This document shows positions 19,782-29,581 of a stretch of 30,432 bases of DNA, in pieces. The position numbers and the translations under genes are program-made. Below the pieces are notes generated by a model that searched no databases, was not told the origin of the DNA, and saw nothing but the letters and a program-made list of their open reading frames with translations. The stretch's first letter is position 1. Every line of letters starts with the position of its first letter. The stretch comes from Mucidula mucida (Eukaryota > Basidiomycota > Agaricomycetes > Agaricales > Physalacriaceae): positions 1 to 30,432 of the forward strand of contig JADNYV010000417.1 in assembly GCA_015501055.1 (NCBI GenBank), read 5' to 3'.

Positions 19782-21096
19782 AGGGTAAACCACGCGTCGT
19801 CATGGACCATACAGGCAATGGTCTCAATGACGGCATTGCCAGAGCTGATGCCAAAGTCAAGTACGACGATATGCACTCCTTTGGGCAGGTACTGCATGAT
19901 GTCCTACAAGTCATCCTCACGAGGAGATCCTGCTTTTCAAGAGCGACATCTCTAAAGCGTTCCTCAATCTCCCCGTTCATCCCATTTGGCAGCTACAACA
20001 AGTTGTCATTGTTGACGGCCGCTATCACATTGTGCGCCGTCTCATCTTTGGCAGTCGTGCATCACCATACTGCTGGTGTTCGTTCTCTGGCCTGGTTAAC
20101 TGGGTTGCTTGGGAGCTAGATATACCAGACCTGCACGACTACATGGATGACTACTATGGCTGGGACACCAATCACAATCTGGTGCTCTTTCATGGACAGC
20201 GACGTCCCCGACGTCAAGTCCAGCTTCTCCTTCTGTGGGACTCTTTGGGCATCCCATATGAAGATAAGAAGCAGGAACACGGTCCTCAGCTAAAAATCAT
20301 TGGTTTCTGGTTAGACACTGTTCACGGGTCTATCTCTCTCTCACCAGACTCCATTGCGGACATGATCACCACCATTCAGTCGTTCTTGTCCCAGCAAAAG
20401 CCTGTACTCAAGGAGTGGCAGTCCTTGGGTGGGTATCTCAACTGGGCTCTTAATGTGCTGCCTTGGGCACGGCCAGCACTTACAGAGCTCTACCGCAAGA
20501 TGAGCGGTAAAACACTGCAGTACAAAGGCATTCCATTGAACGTTGAGGTTAGAGCAGATCTCACTTGGTTTGTCAATGCATTACAACACTGCATTGGAGT
20601 GCGCTTTGTGAATGCGCAGGCGTGGGATGACTCTGAGGCTGATATGGTCTATTGGACAGATGCGAGTAATCTGGGCCTCGCTTTCGTCTATGCTGGGAAT
20701 GGCTTTAGCTATCAACTCCGAACCATCACCGGAGTTGACACCTTCTTTAGGGAGCTTGTAGCTATTCTTTGCGCTGTTCATGATGCTGCCTCTCATCCCT
20801 CTCCGCCTCGCAGGCTGTTAATCCATTCTGACAGTCTGGACTCCGTCTCAGTGTTTAACACTTTGGCTGCTTCACAGTCAAGTCACAATGCTGTTCTGCT
20901 TGCCATTGCTGATATTGTCCTGCGCACCGGCATTGATGTTCGTGTGCGGCACATCCGCGGGGTTGACAACGTGATGGCAGACATGTTGTCCCGCTTACTG
21001 TTCTCTGACTTTCAGAAACAGTTCCCCTCCTACCGCGTCCGCACTATGGAGCCACCTCGTGAGCTCCTACCGGCGCGATGGAGAGAGTGCTTTTAG
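19782..21096 (+). pseudogene. E3 RT-RNase H, 5'-truncated and frameshifted
   Basis: It lacks the N-terminal region up to GKPRVV. One C is missing near 19911 (CAAGTCATCC, against CAAGCTCATCC in E2), shifting frame just before motif A. From there to TAG 21094-21096 the frame is open, with YMDDYYGW and all RNase H motifs present. Without a start or N-terminus it cannot make a normal enzyme. Confidence 0.85.
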
Positions 21097-22079
21097 AGGC
21101 ATTGGGCGAGGGCGACAGCCTCGTCACCCTCGCCCACCTATGGACTTGCAAAACTAGATGAACTCGTCTTGTATCTGCAGGCCCATGCTATCGAGACCTC
21201 TACGCGTATCAACTACTCTACTGGGGCTAGAGATTACGCCCGCTTCTGTAAAGCACACAATCTGTCTCTGGATCCTACTCCGGAGACTCTAGCACGTTAC
21301 ATTGCATACACGTCCCAATTCATTGGCTCTGCTCCTAAATACTTAACCGGGGCTAAGCACTTCCTCAATGACCTTTATCCTCACTTTGGTGACGCTCGTG
21401 CTTCAGCGCTTGTTCAAGCGCTATCCGTGGGTCAAAGAAGGTCCGGGCAGATCCTATAGCTAGGAAGCCCCCTCTTCGACTTCATCACCTTCAGCTCTTT
21501 GTGGACGTCGCAAACCAGACCCACAAGTATGATGACTTTCTCTTTGCTACAATCATGTCATGCGGCTTCTATGCTGTTCACCGGATGGGAGAGCTGGTGC
21601 AGCCTAATCAGAAGAAGCTACGTGATTGGAAGAAGATCATCAAGCGTGCCAGCCTCACATTTGAGACTGGGTATGCAGGCTATCGCTTGCCTTACCATAA
21701 GAGCGATCCCTTCTATCAGGGCACTGACATACTGTTTACCTCTCAGACTGTGGCTGATCCTATCACCCTTCTGAAGCAGTATGTCCACCGCAGAGACAAA
21801 CTGCATGGTGCTCGAGCGGCTCTCTTCATACGTGAAGATGGCATTGTACCAACTAGATCCTGGTTTGAGTCCAAGTTCTTTGCGCTGGTGAGCAAAGACT
21901 TTGGTGGTCACTCGGTTCGTTCTGGGGGTATAACACACTATGCATCCCTTGGACTCTCTGAGACCATACTCCAAGCCCTAGGCCGTTGGTCATCCTCTGC
22001 GTGGAAGATCTATATACGTGACCATCCTGCAGTACGTGCCGCTCAGCAGCTAGCAGTTCAAAATAAAACCTCTACTTAA
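21078..22079 (+). pseudogene. E3 tyrosine recombinase with three single-base deletions
   Basis: Compared with E2, one G is missing near 21113 (GGGCGACAG), one A near 21150 (GCAAAACTAG) and one C near 21419 (CAAGCGCTATC). The reading frame is lost within the first 15 codons. The catalytic half (VHRMGELV, HSVRSGG, KIYIRDHP) remains open in the downstream frame to TAA 22077-22079. Confidence 0.85.
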
Positions 22080-23093
22080 AAACCTCCCTCATCTCGCGTT
22101 TCGTAAACATCCTTTTGCACCTCCATCCACCCCTCCACTACACACACACACATAGCATAGTAGGCACTTTACGATACGCTGAATTGATGGGGCCCTCGGG
22201 GTCCAGTTTTGACCTAACCTTGTGTGATCTAACAAGCATAGGTCGATGTAAACGCGGATTCCGAGGGTAGGGAGCGTTTTCAGAGGCCTCTGCACACTCC
22301 ACACCCCACCTTACCCCTTTACCCAACTTCCTACTCAAGGAGTTCAATGAGACAGCTTAAATCAAGTCAAACACTCATTTCACTCCAAAGCTGGATCATG
22401 TTCGCTCTCTGCTGCTCCTACTGCAGCCAGCCCACTCTCTGGGCTCTTCCTGGACTTACCCAGCCTGTGTCTGGTGTTGTAGTAACAACAGAGGCCACTC
22501 ACAGGGCGCCCTGGGAGGTTTAAGCAAGAGTCACACACTCTGCCTCTTTGTCTCTTACCATCATCATCTCACAGAGACAAGCAGTTTGTGATTCCTCCAG
22601 TCCTCTTGCTCAGGACTGATGCCATACACCTCTAGAGCACTGTCTGAAGCCGCCTACCCAGCCCAAAACCAGTCCAGACAGGTCCAAAGTGCCCATTTTG
22701 AGGGAATTCGCACTTTTGCTCTCCCAGGCAAGCACCACTCGCTCTACTCGGTCCTCCTGCTCAGGACTGATGTACTGGCACCCTAGAACCCTATTGGAAG
22801 TGTCGCTCCGGCCCCAGAGCGCTAGCGCTCCCGCTGCTCTCCCTGCTTCCAGTATGTGCCAATGTCTCACATCCAGCTCTTCAGAGCTGATGCCCATTTT
22901 GTGCCCAGATACCCATTCCTTTCCAAAGGACTCCTTCTCAAGGACATTCTGTGGGCTATCTGGTCACAGGTGCGCTCTCTGCACCCTCTCACTCCCTCCA
23001 GCTAACCTGTGTTATCTGGTCACAGTTAGCTCCGCGATAGTGCCTTGATCAACGATCAGGGATGTGTGGTAGGTGGTAGAAAGTAGTTAGCTT

Positions 23094-23708
23094 GTTGCCT
23101 CCATTCACTCTGGCACAAATGAGCAGGAGGACACCAAGGACTTTGCCGGTGGCTACGTCATCATGCGCAAGGACCAGTCCACTGCTCGCCGCACCCTCAC
23201 CCAAGAGTCCAAGTGGACACGCGTCTTCGATGCGTATGCCACCGGTGTTGGGCTCATCTACCCTCACCGCAAGGACGAACTCCGGGGTTACCGCACGCTC
23301 ATCATTGAGCTGTTTCGCGCTACACCCTCGAATCCAGTGTTCCCTATTTGCTGTGATAAGGAGACTCGCATTCGCTATGCTAACTCTCCTTTCCATCTCG
23401 ATGATTGCACTGCGCTCCAGCTTCCTCTTCTCTCTGAGATGTTGCGCACCTCTGAGGGAGCAAATCCTCGCAAGCGGTCCTCTGACTCTGGCAGCTTACA
23501 GTCTGCGACGCGTTGTCGCATTGTTTGCCAGAATTGGAATCTGGGTAAATGCTCATCTCCGTGCTCCGCAGGCCGTCTTCACGGTTCTTGCAGTGAGTGC
23601 GGAGGAAAGCACACAGCCAAGAGCCAACCAGCCTGCCTCATCCTCCTCAAAGCCAAACGAGCAGTTGCTCGTTCAGGAGCGAGTTCAGGCGGCGCTGATG
23701 AAGCCTAA
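23094..23708 (+). pseudogene. gag: E4 Gag fragment
   Basis: It corresponds to Gag from the IHSGTNQQEDTKDF region to the C-terminus; about half the gene is missing at the 5' side. The Cys/His cluster is retained. Substitutions are mostly C to T or G to A, many at CpG: 23211, 23295, 23349, 23406, 23514, 23649 and 23666. The frame stays open from about 23163 to TAA 23706-23708. Confidence 0.8.
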
Positions 23709-24307
23709 GTTGTTGAAGCGTGAATTAGACGCTGTACCACCACCACCACACTTTAAGCGCGGTTATGTATTTACTACCAATGTACTTCACAATCTAAAAC
23801 GCCTTCGAGCATCTCTTCCACTTACACTGCTCCTCGCTTCCTTTACCTCCTCAGCAAATTCTCAACGACTCCTCCATCCAGCAGTCTCTTGCTGCAGTAG
23901 CTGACTACATCAAGTCAGCACACCTATTACATTGACCGCTTTGAGCGGCTTCTTGCCAAACATCCCAATCAGCCCTTTGTGAGCTCTATCATCGCTCACT
24001 CCGTGAAGGGTTCTGGCCTTTACACGATGGTCAGTGGGAAGCGCACCTCAGAGACAAGATTAGAGACAACTACTCTGCTGAGGAGTGCGATCTTGTTGAG
24101 CTGCGCAAACAGCGAGATCAAGAAGTTGCTGCTGGCCGCTGGTCCCCTGCGCTTCCAGAAGGCTTTAAGCTCTTGCCTGGAATGCCCTGTCACCCAGTTT
24201 GTCTGGCAGAAGGGTAAACCACGCGTCGTCATGGACCATACAGGCAATGGTCTCAATGACGGCATTGCCAGAGCTGATGCAAAGTCAGTATGACGATGCT
24301 CCTTTGG
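23698..24307 (+). pseudogene. E4 RT fragment, multiply frameshifted
   Basis: Only the N-terminal part of RT remains, ending at CTCCTTTGG (equal to about 16411 in E2), before the YMDD box. At least eight small deletions relative to E2 break the frame: near 23787, 23834, 23914, 23928, 23992, 24185, 24197 and 24280-24300. No function is possible. Confidence 0.85.
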
Positions 24308-25255
24308 CCTATGCTTGTTAGATCACACAAGGTTAGGTCAAAACTGGACCCCGAGGGCCCCATCAATTCAGCGTATCGTAAAGTGCCTGTACATGAAGTG
24401 TACATACTTAATACATGAAGATGTATCTACTGAGGGAGAGGTGGGAGGGGACGCAAAAATGCGGAGCTAACTGTGACCAGATAACACAGGTTAGCTGGAG
24501 GGGAGTGAGAGGGTGCAGAGAGCGCACCTGTGACCAGATAGCCCACAGAATGTCCTTGAGAAGGAGTCCTTTGGAAAGGAATGGGTATCTGGGCACAAAA
24601 TGGGCATCAGCTCTGAAGAGCTGGATGTGAGACATTGGCACATACTGGAAGCAGGGAGAGCAGCGGGAGCGCTAGCGCTCTGGGGCCGGAGCGGACACTT
24701 CCAATAGGGTTCTAGGGTGCCAGTACATCAGTCCTGAGCAGGAGGACCGAGTAGAGCGAGTGGTGCTTGCCTGGGAGAGCAAAAGTGCGAATTCCCTCAA
24801 AATGGGCACTTTGGACCTGTCTGGACTGGTTTTGGGCTGGGTAGGCGGCTTCAGACAGTGCTCTAGAGGTGTATGGCATCAGTCCTGAGCAAGAGGACTG
24901 GAGGAATCACAAACTGCTTGTCTCTGTGAGATGATGATGGTAAGAGACAAAGAGGCAGAGTGTGTGACTCTTGCTTAAACCTCCCAGGGCGCCCTGTGAG
25001 TGGCCTCTGTTGTTACTACAACACCAGACACAGGCTGGGTAAGTCCAGGAAGAGCCCAGAGAGTGGGCTGGCTGCAGTAGGAGCAGCAGAGAGCGAACAT
25101 GATCCAGCTTTGGAGTGAAATGAGTGTTTGACTTGATTTAAGCTGTCTCATTGAACTCCTTGAGTAGGAAGTTGGGTAAAGGGGTAAGGTGGGGTGTGGA
25201 GTGTGCAGAGGCCTCTGAAAACGCTCCCTACCCTCGGAATCCGCGTTTACATCGA
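24308..25255 (-). mobile_element. N3: short non-autonomous derivative (948 bp)
   Basis: It reads on the minus strand from left end TCGATG (25255) to right end CATAGG (24308), the same length and plan as N1 and nearly identical to it by eye. Small differences include GGGGACGC against GGGATGC in the private segment and one missing G near 24966. Its right end sits inside E4 RT; its left end abuts the right end of E5 at the standard junction. The other half of E4 is absent beyond it, so a rearrangement followed insertion. Confidence 0.85.
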
Positions 25256-25418
25256 CCTATGCTTGTTAGATCACACAAGGTTAGGTCAAAACTGGACCCC
25301 GAGGGCCCCATCAATTCAGCGTATCGTAAAGTGCCTACTATGCTATGTGTGTGTGTGTAGTGGAGGGGTGGATGGAGGTGCAAAAGGATGTTTACGAAAC
25401 GCGAGATGAGGGAGGTTT

Positions 25419-26421
25419 TTAAGTAGAGGTTTTATTTTGAACTGCTAGCTGCTGAGCGGCACGTACTGCAGGATGGTCACGTATATAGATCTTCCACGCA
25501 GAGGATGACCAACGGCCTAGGGCTTGGAGTATGGTCTCAGAGAGTCCAAGGGATGCATAGTGTGTTATACCCCCAGAACGAACCGAGTGACCACCAAAGT
25601 CTTTGCTCACCAGCGCAAAGAACTTGGACTCAAACCAGGATCTAGTTGGTACAATGCCATCTTCACGTATGAAGAGAGCCGCTCGAGCACCATGCAGTTG
25701 TCTCTGCGGTGGACATACTGCTTCAGAAGGGTGATAGGATCAGCCACAGTCTGAGAGGTAAACAGTATGTCAGTGCCCTGATAGAAGGGATCGCTCTTAT
25801 GGTAAGGCAAGCGATAGCCTGCATACCCAGTCTCAAATGTGAGGCTGGCACGCTTGATGATCTTCTTCCAATCACGTAGCTTCTTCTGATTAGGCTGCAC
25901 CAGCTCTCCCATCCGGTGAACAGCATAGAAGCCGCATGACATGATTGTAGCAAAGAGAAAGTCATCATACTTGTGGGTCTGGTTTGCGACGTCCACAAAG
26001 AGCTGAAGGTGATGAAGTCGAAGAGGGGGCTTCCTAGCTATAGGATCTGCCCGGACCTTCTTTGACCCACGGATAGCGCTTGAACAAGCGCTGAAGCACG
26101 AGCGTCACCAAAGTGAGGATAAAGGTCATTGAGGAAGTGCTTAGCCCCGGTTAAGTATTTAGGAGCAGAGCCAATGAATTGGGACGTGTATGCAATGTAA
26201 CGTGCTAGAGTCTCCGGAGTAGGATCCAGAGACAGATTGTGTGCTTTACAGAAGCGGGCGTAATCTCTAGCCCCAGTAGAGTAGTTGATACGCGTAGAGG
26301 TCTCGATAGCATGGGCCTGCAGATACAAGACGAGTTCATCTAGTTTTTGCAAGTCCATAGGTGGGCGAGGGTGACGAGGCTGTCCGCCCTCGCCCAATGC
26401 CTCTAAAAGCACTCTCTCCAT
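25419..26421 (-). pseudogene. E5 tyrosine recombinase with two frameshifts
   Basis: It starts at ATG 26421-26419 and ends at TAA 25421-25419. One base is missing near 26076 (GCGCTATCC context, the same change as in E3) and another near 25696 (GAGACAACTG, against GAGACAAGCTG in E2). The first falls after about 115 codons. The catalytic motifs sit in two different downstream frames: VHRMGELV before the second break, HSVRSGG and KIYIRDHP after it. Confidence 0.85.
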
Positions 26422-28241
26422 CGCGCCGGTAGGAGCTCACGAGGTGGCTCCATAGTGCGGACGCGGTAGGAGGGGAACTGTTTCTGAAAGTCAGAGAACA
26501 GTAAGCGGGACAACATGTCTGCCATCACGTTGTCAACCCCGCGGATGTGCCGCACACGAACATCAATGCCGGTGCGCAGGACAATATCAGCAATGGCAAG
26601 CAGAACAGCATTGTGACTTGACTGTGAAGCAGCCAAAGTGTTAAACACTGAGACGGAGTCCAGACTGTCAGAATGGATTAACAGCCTGCGAGGCGGAGAG
26701 GGATGAGAGGCAGCATCATGAACAGCGCAAAGAATAGCTACAAGCTCCCTAAAGAAGGTGTCAACTCCGGTGATGGTTCGGAGTTGATAGCTAAAGCCAT
26801 TCCCAGCATAGACGAAAGCGAGGCCCAGATTACTCGCATCTGTCCAATAGACCATATCAGCCTCAGAGTCATCCCACGCCTGCGCATTCACAAAGCGCAC
26901 TCCGATGCAGTGTTGTAATGCATTGACAAACCAAGTGAGATCTGCTCTAACCTCAACGTTCAATGGAATGCCTTTGTACTGCAGTGTTTTACCGCTCATC
27001 TTGCGGTAGAGCTCTGTAAGTGCTGGCCGTGCCCAAGGCAGCACATTAAGAGCCCAGTTGAGATACCCACCCAAGGACTGCCACTCCTTGAGTACAGGCT
27101 TTTGCTGGGACAAGAACGACTGAATGGTGGTGATCATGTCCGCAATGGAGTCTGGTGAGAGAGAGATAGACCCGTGAACAGTGTCTAACCAGAAACCAAT
27201 GATTTTTAGCTGAGGACCGTGTTCCTGCTTCTTATCTTCGTATGGGATGCCCAAAGAGTCCCACAGAAGGAGAAGCTGGACTTGACGTCGGGGACGTCGC
27301 TGTCCATGAAAGAGCACCAGATTGTGATTGGTGTCCCAGCCATAGTAGTCATCCATGTAGTCGTGCAGATCTGGTATATCTAGCTCCCAAGCAACCCAGT
27401 TAACCAGGCCAGAGAACGAACACCAGCAGTATGGTGATGCACGACTGCCAAAGATGAGACGGCGCACAATGTGATAGCGGCCGTCGACAATGACAACTTG
27501 TTGTAGCTGCCAAATGGGATGAACGGGGAGATTGAGGAACGCTTTAGAGATGTCGCTCTTGAAAAGCAGGATCTCCTCGTGAGGATGAGCTTGTAGGACG
27601 TCATGCAGTACCTGCCCAAAGGAGTGCATATCGTCGTACTTGACTTTGGCATCAGCTCTGGCAATGCCGTCATTGAGACCATTGCCTGTATGGTCCATGA
27701 CGACGCGTGGTTTACCCTTCTGCCAGACCACAAACATGGGTGACAGGCGCATTCCAGGCAAGAGCTTAAAGCCTTCTGGAAGCGCAGGGGACCAGCGGCC
27801 AGCAGCAACTTCTTGATCTCGCTGTTTGCGCAGCTCAACAAGATCGCACTCCTCAGTAGAGTAGTTGTCTCTAATCTTGTCTCTGAGGTGCGCTTCCCAC
27901 TGACCATCGTGTAAAGGCCAGAACCCTTCACGGAGTGAGCGGATGATAGAGCTCACAAAGGGCTGATTGGGATGTTTGGCAAGAAGCCGCTCAAAGCGGT
28001 CAATGTCGATAGGTGTGCTGACCTTGATGTAGTCAGCTACTGCAGCAAGAGACTGCTGGATGGAGGAGTCGTTGAGAATTTGCTGAGGAGGTAAAGGAAG
28101 CGGAGGAGCAGTGTAAGTGGAAGAGATGCTCGAAGGCGTTTTAGATTCTGATAGTACATTGGTAGTAAATACATAACCACGCTTAAAGCGTGGTGGTGGT
28201 GGTACAGCGTCTGATTCACGCTTCAACGACTTAGGCTTCAT
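26403..28241 (-). CDS. E5 RT-RNase H, intact (612 aa from first ATG)
   Basis: This is the only uninterrupted RT gene in the window. The first in-frame ATG (28241-28239) overlaps the Gag stop (ATGAAGCCTAA); the frame is open further upstream to about 28420, without ATG. A Pro/Ser-rich N-terminus (about 1-55) is followed by the RT domain: motif A Asp at residue 230 (FKSDISKAF) and YMDD at residues 295-298. The RNase H domain carries D468 (WTDAS), E499 (FFREL), D525 (HSDSLDS) and D575 (MADMLSR). No protease, integrase, methyltransferase or hydrolase domain was recognised. The last 19 nt overlap the recombinase ATG. The length fits an RT-RNase H without a methyltransferase. Confidence 0.9.
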   Translation of the reverse strand: MKPKSLKRESDAVPPPPRFKRGYVFTTNVLSESKTPSSISSTYTAPPLPLPPQQILNDSSIQQSLAAVADYIKVSTPIDIDRFERLLAKHPNQPFVSSIIRSLREGFWPLHDGQWEAHLRDKIRDNYSTEECDLVELRKQRDQEVAAGRWSPALPEGFKLLPGMRLSPMFVVWQKGKPRVVMDHTGNGLNDGIARADAKVKYDDMHSFGQVLHDVLQAHPHEEILLFKSDISKAFLNLPVHPIWQLQQVVIVDGRYHIVRRLIFGSRASPYCWCSFSGLVNWVAWELDIPDLHDYMDDYYGWDTNHNLVLFHGQRRPRRQVQLLLLWDSLGIPYEDKKQEHGPQLKIIGFWLDTVHGSISLSPDSIADMITTIQSFLSQQKPVLKEWQSLGGYLNWALNVLPWARPALTELYRKMSGKTLQYKGIPLNVEVRADLTWFVNALQHCIGVRFVNAQAWDDSEADMVYWTDASNLGLAFVYAGNGFSYQLRTITGVDTFFRELVAILCAVHDAASHPSPPRRLLIHSDSLDSVSVFNTLAASQSSHNAVLLAIADIVLRTGIDVRVRHIRGVDNVMADMLSRLLFSDFQKQFPSYRVRTMEPPRELLPARWRECF

Positions 28242-29581
28242 CAGCGCCGCCTGAACTCGCTCCTGAACGAGCGACTGCTCGTTTGGCTTCGAGGAGGATG
28301 AGGCAGGCTGGTTGGCTCTTGGCTGTGTGCTTTCCTCCGCACTCACTGCAAGAACCGTGAAGACGGCCTGCGGAGCACGGAGATGAGCATTTACCCAGAT
28401 TCCAATTCTGGCAAACAAGCGACGACGGTCGCAGACTGTGAGCTGCCAGAGTCAGAGGACCGCTTGCGAGGATTTGCTCCCTCAGAGGTGCGCAACATCT
28501 CAGAGAGAAGAGGAAGCTGGAGCGCAGTGCGATCATCGAGATGGAAAGGAGAGTTAGCATAGCGAATGCGAGTCTCCTTATCACAGCGAATAGGGAACGC
28601 TGGATTCGAGGGTGTAGCGCGAAACAGCTCAATGATGAGCGCGCGGTAACCCCGGAGTTCGTCCTTGCGGTGAGGGTAGATGAGCCCAACACCGGTGGCA
28701 TACGCATCGAAGACGCGTGTCCACTCGGACTCTTGGGTGAGGGTGCGGCGAGCAGTGGACTGGTCCTTGCGCATGATGACGTAGCCACCGGCAAAGTCCT
28801 TGGTGTCCTCCTGCTGATTTGTGCCAGAGTGAATGGAGGCAAAGAGCTTCTCAAAATCCACATACTGCTCCAGCACAATGGAGCGCCAGAAGGAGCGCGC
28901 AAATGGATCATGGAGTGACTGCATCTGACACGCATTGATGATAGCGTCGATGTCCTTCTCAGTAGTGAGGAGACGTCGAATGCGCTGAGTCTCCTCGATA
29001 TGAGGAGTGAGGTTGGAGGGAGCTGCAAGCTGCGCAAGATGCGGAGCTGCAGCGAGGACTGAAGCAGAGATGCCGGACGGAGTAGACTCTGCTCCAAGGA
29101 GCCTAGAGAGCAACGAAGCTGATAACGGACCAGCCACGGGTCCGGCGGCTGAAGCGGGCTGCGCGGCAGGCGCTGTAGCAGCAGCAGCATCGAGCTGCGC
29201 TGCGAACGCGGCCCAAGCGGCCTCTTCAACGGCACGCCTTCGCGCCTCTTCATCCAGCTCTCGTTGGAATGTAGCATCGCGCTCAGGAGTCCTATCGTGC
29301 TCGGGAGCCTTGTCCGGCTTCTTGCGCTGTTCAATGATTTGGGCGACTTGTTCGATATAGTCGTCCATTTCGCCAGCAGACGCGCCGGTTTTGCGGGCAA
29401 GCTGCAAGAACTCGCCTTGGGATTTGATAGACCCATCCGCAAACCGCTTGACAAGGTCCTGAAGCTGCTCAGCGCGCAAGCGAATCGCTTCGCGCTCGTC
29501 TGGATCCTGATCATAGGGCGAATGGGGGCGAGGAGGTGAATGATTGCGAGAGATACCATCGAGCTCGTCAACATCAGACAT
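28231..29581 (-). pseudogene. gag: E5 Gag with a frameshift near the Cys/His cluster
   Basis: It starts at ATG 29581-29579 and follows E1 Gag for about 384 residues. Two bases are missing around 28430 and 28420 (GCGACCGTCGTCGCTTG, against GCGACGCGTCGTCGCATTG in E1). The frame therefore leaves Gag just before the zinc-binding Cys/His cluster and stops near 28391. The cluster itself (CQNWNLGKC and following residues) lies in the neighbouring frame and ends at 28231. Confidence 0.85.

Larger units (their letters stand above)
19782..22242 (+). mobile_element. E3: 5'-truncated retrotransposon copy
   Basis: This copy begins inside RT (equal to E2 position 16311) and runs to its right end at 22242, joining E4 at CATAGG|TCGATG. 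It retains the RT core, RNase H, a frame-broken recombinase and the 80-bp right end (22163-22242). The leader, Gag and the first part of RT are missing. The likely cause is recombination between its own leader and the identical leader in N2, which had inserted into its RT gene. Confidence 0.85.
22243..24307 (+). mobile_element. E4: most decayed retrotransposon copy, 3' truncated
   Basis: The leader part (22243 to about 23036) matches other copies and stops just before the point where N derivatives also lose the leader. About 55 bp of unrelated filler follows, then the middle of Gag (from about 23094), the start of RT, and an abrupt end at 24307 inside RT, where N3 begins. The segment 23094-24307 has many CpG transitions and many 1-2-bp deletions. 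It is clearly the oldest or poorest copy. Confidence 0.8.
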
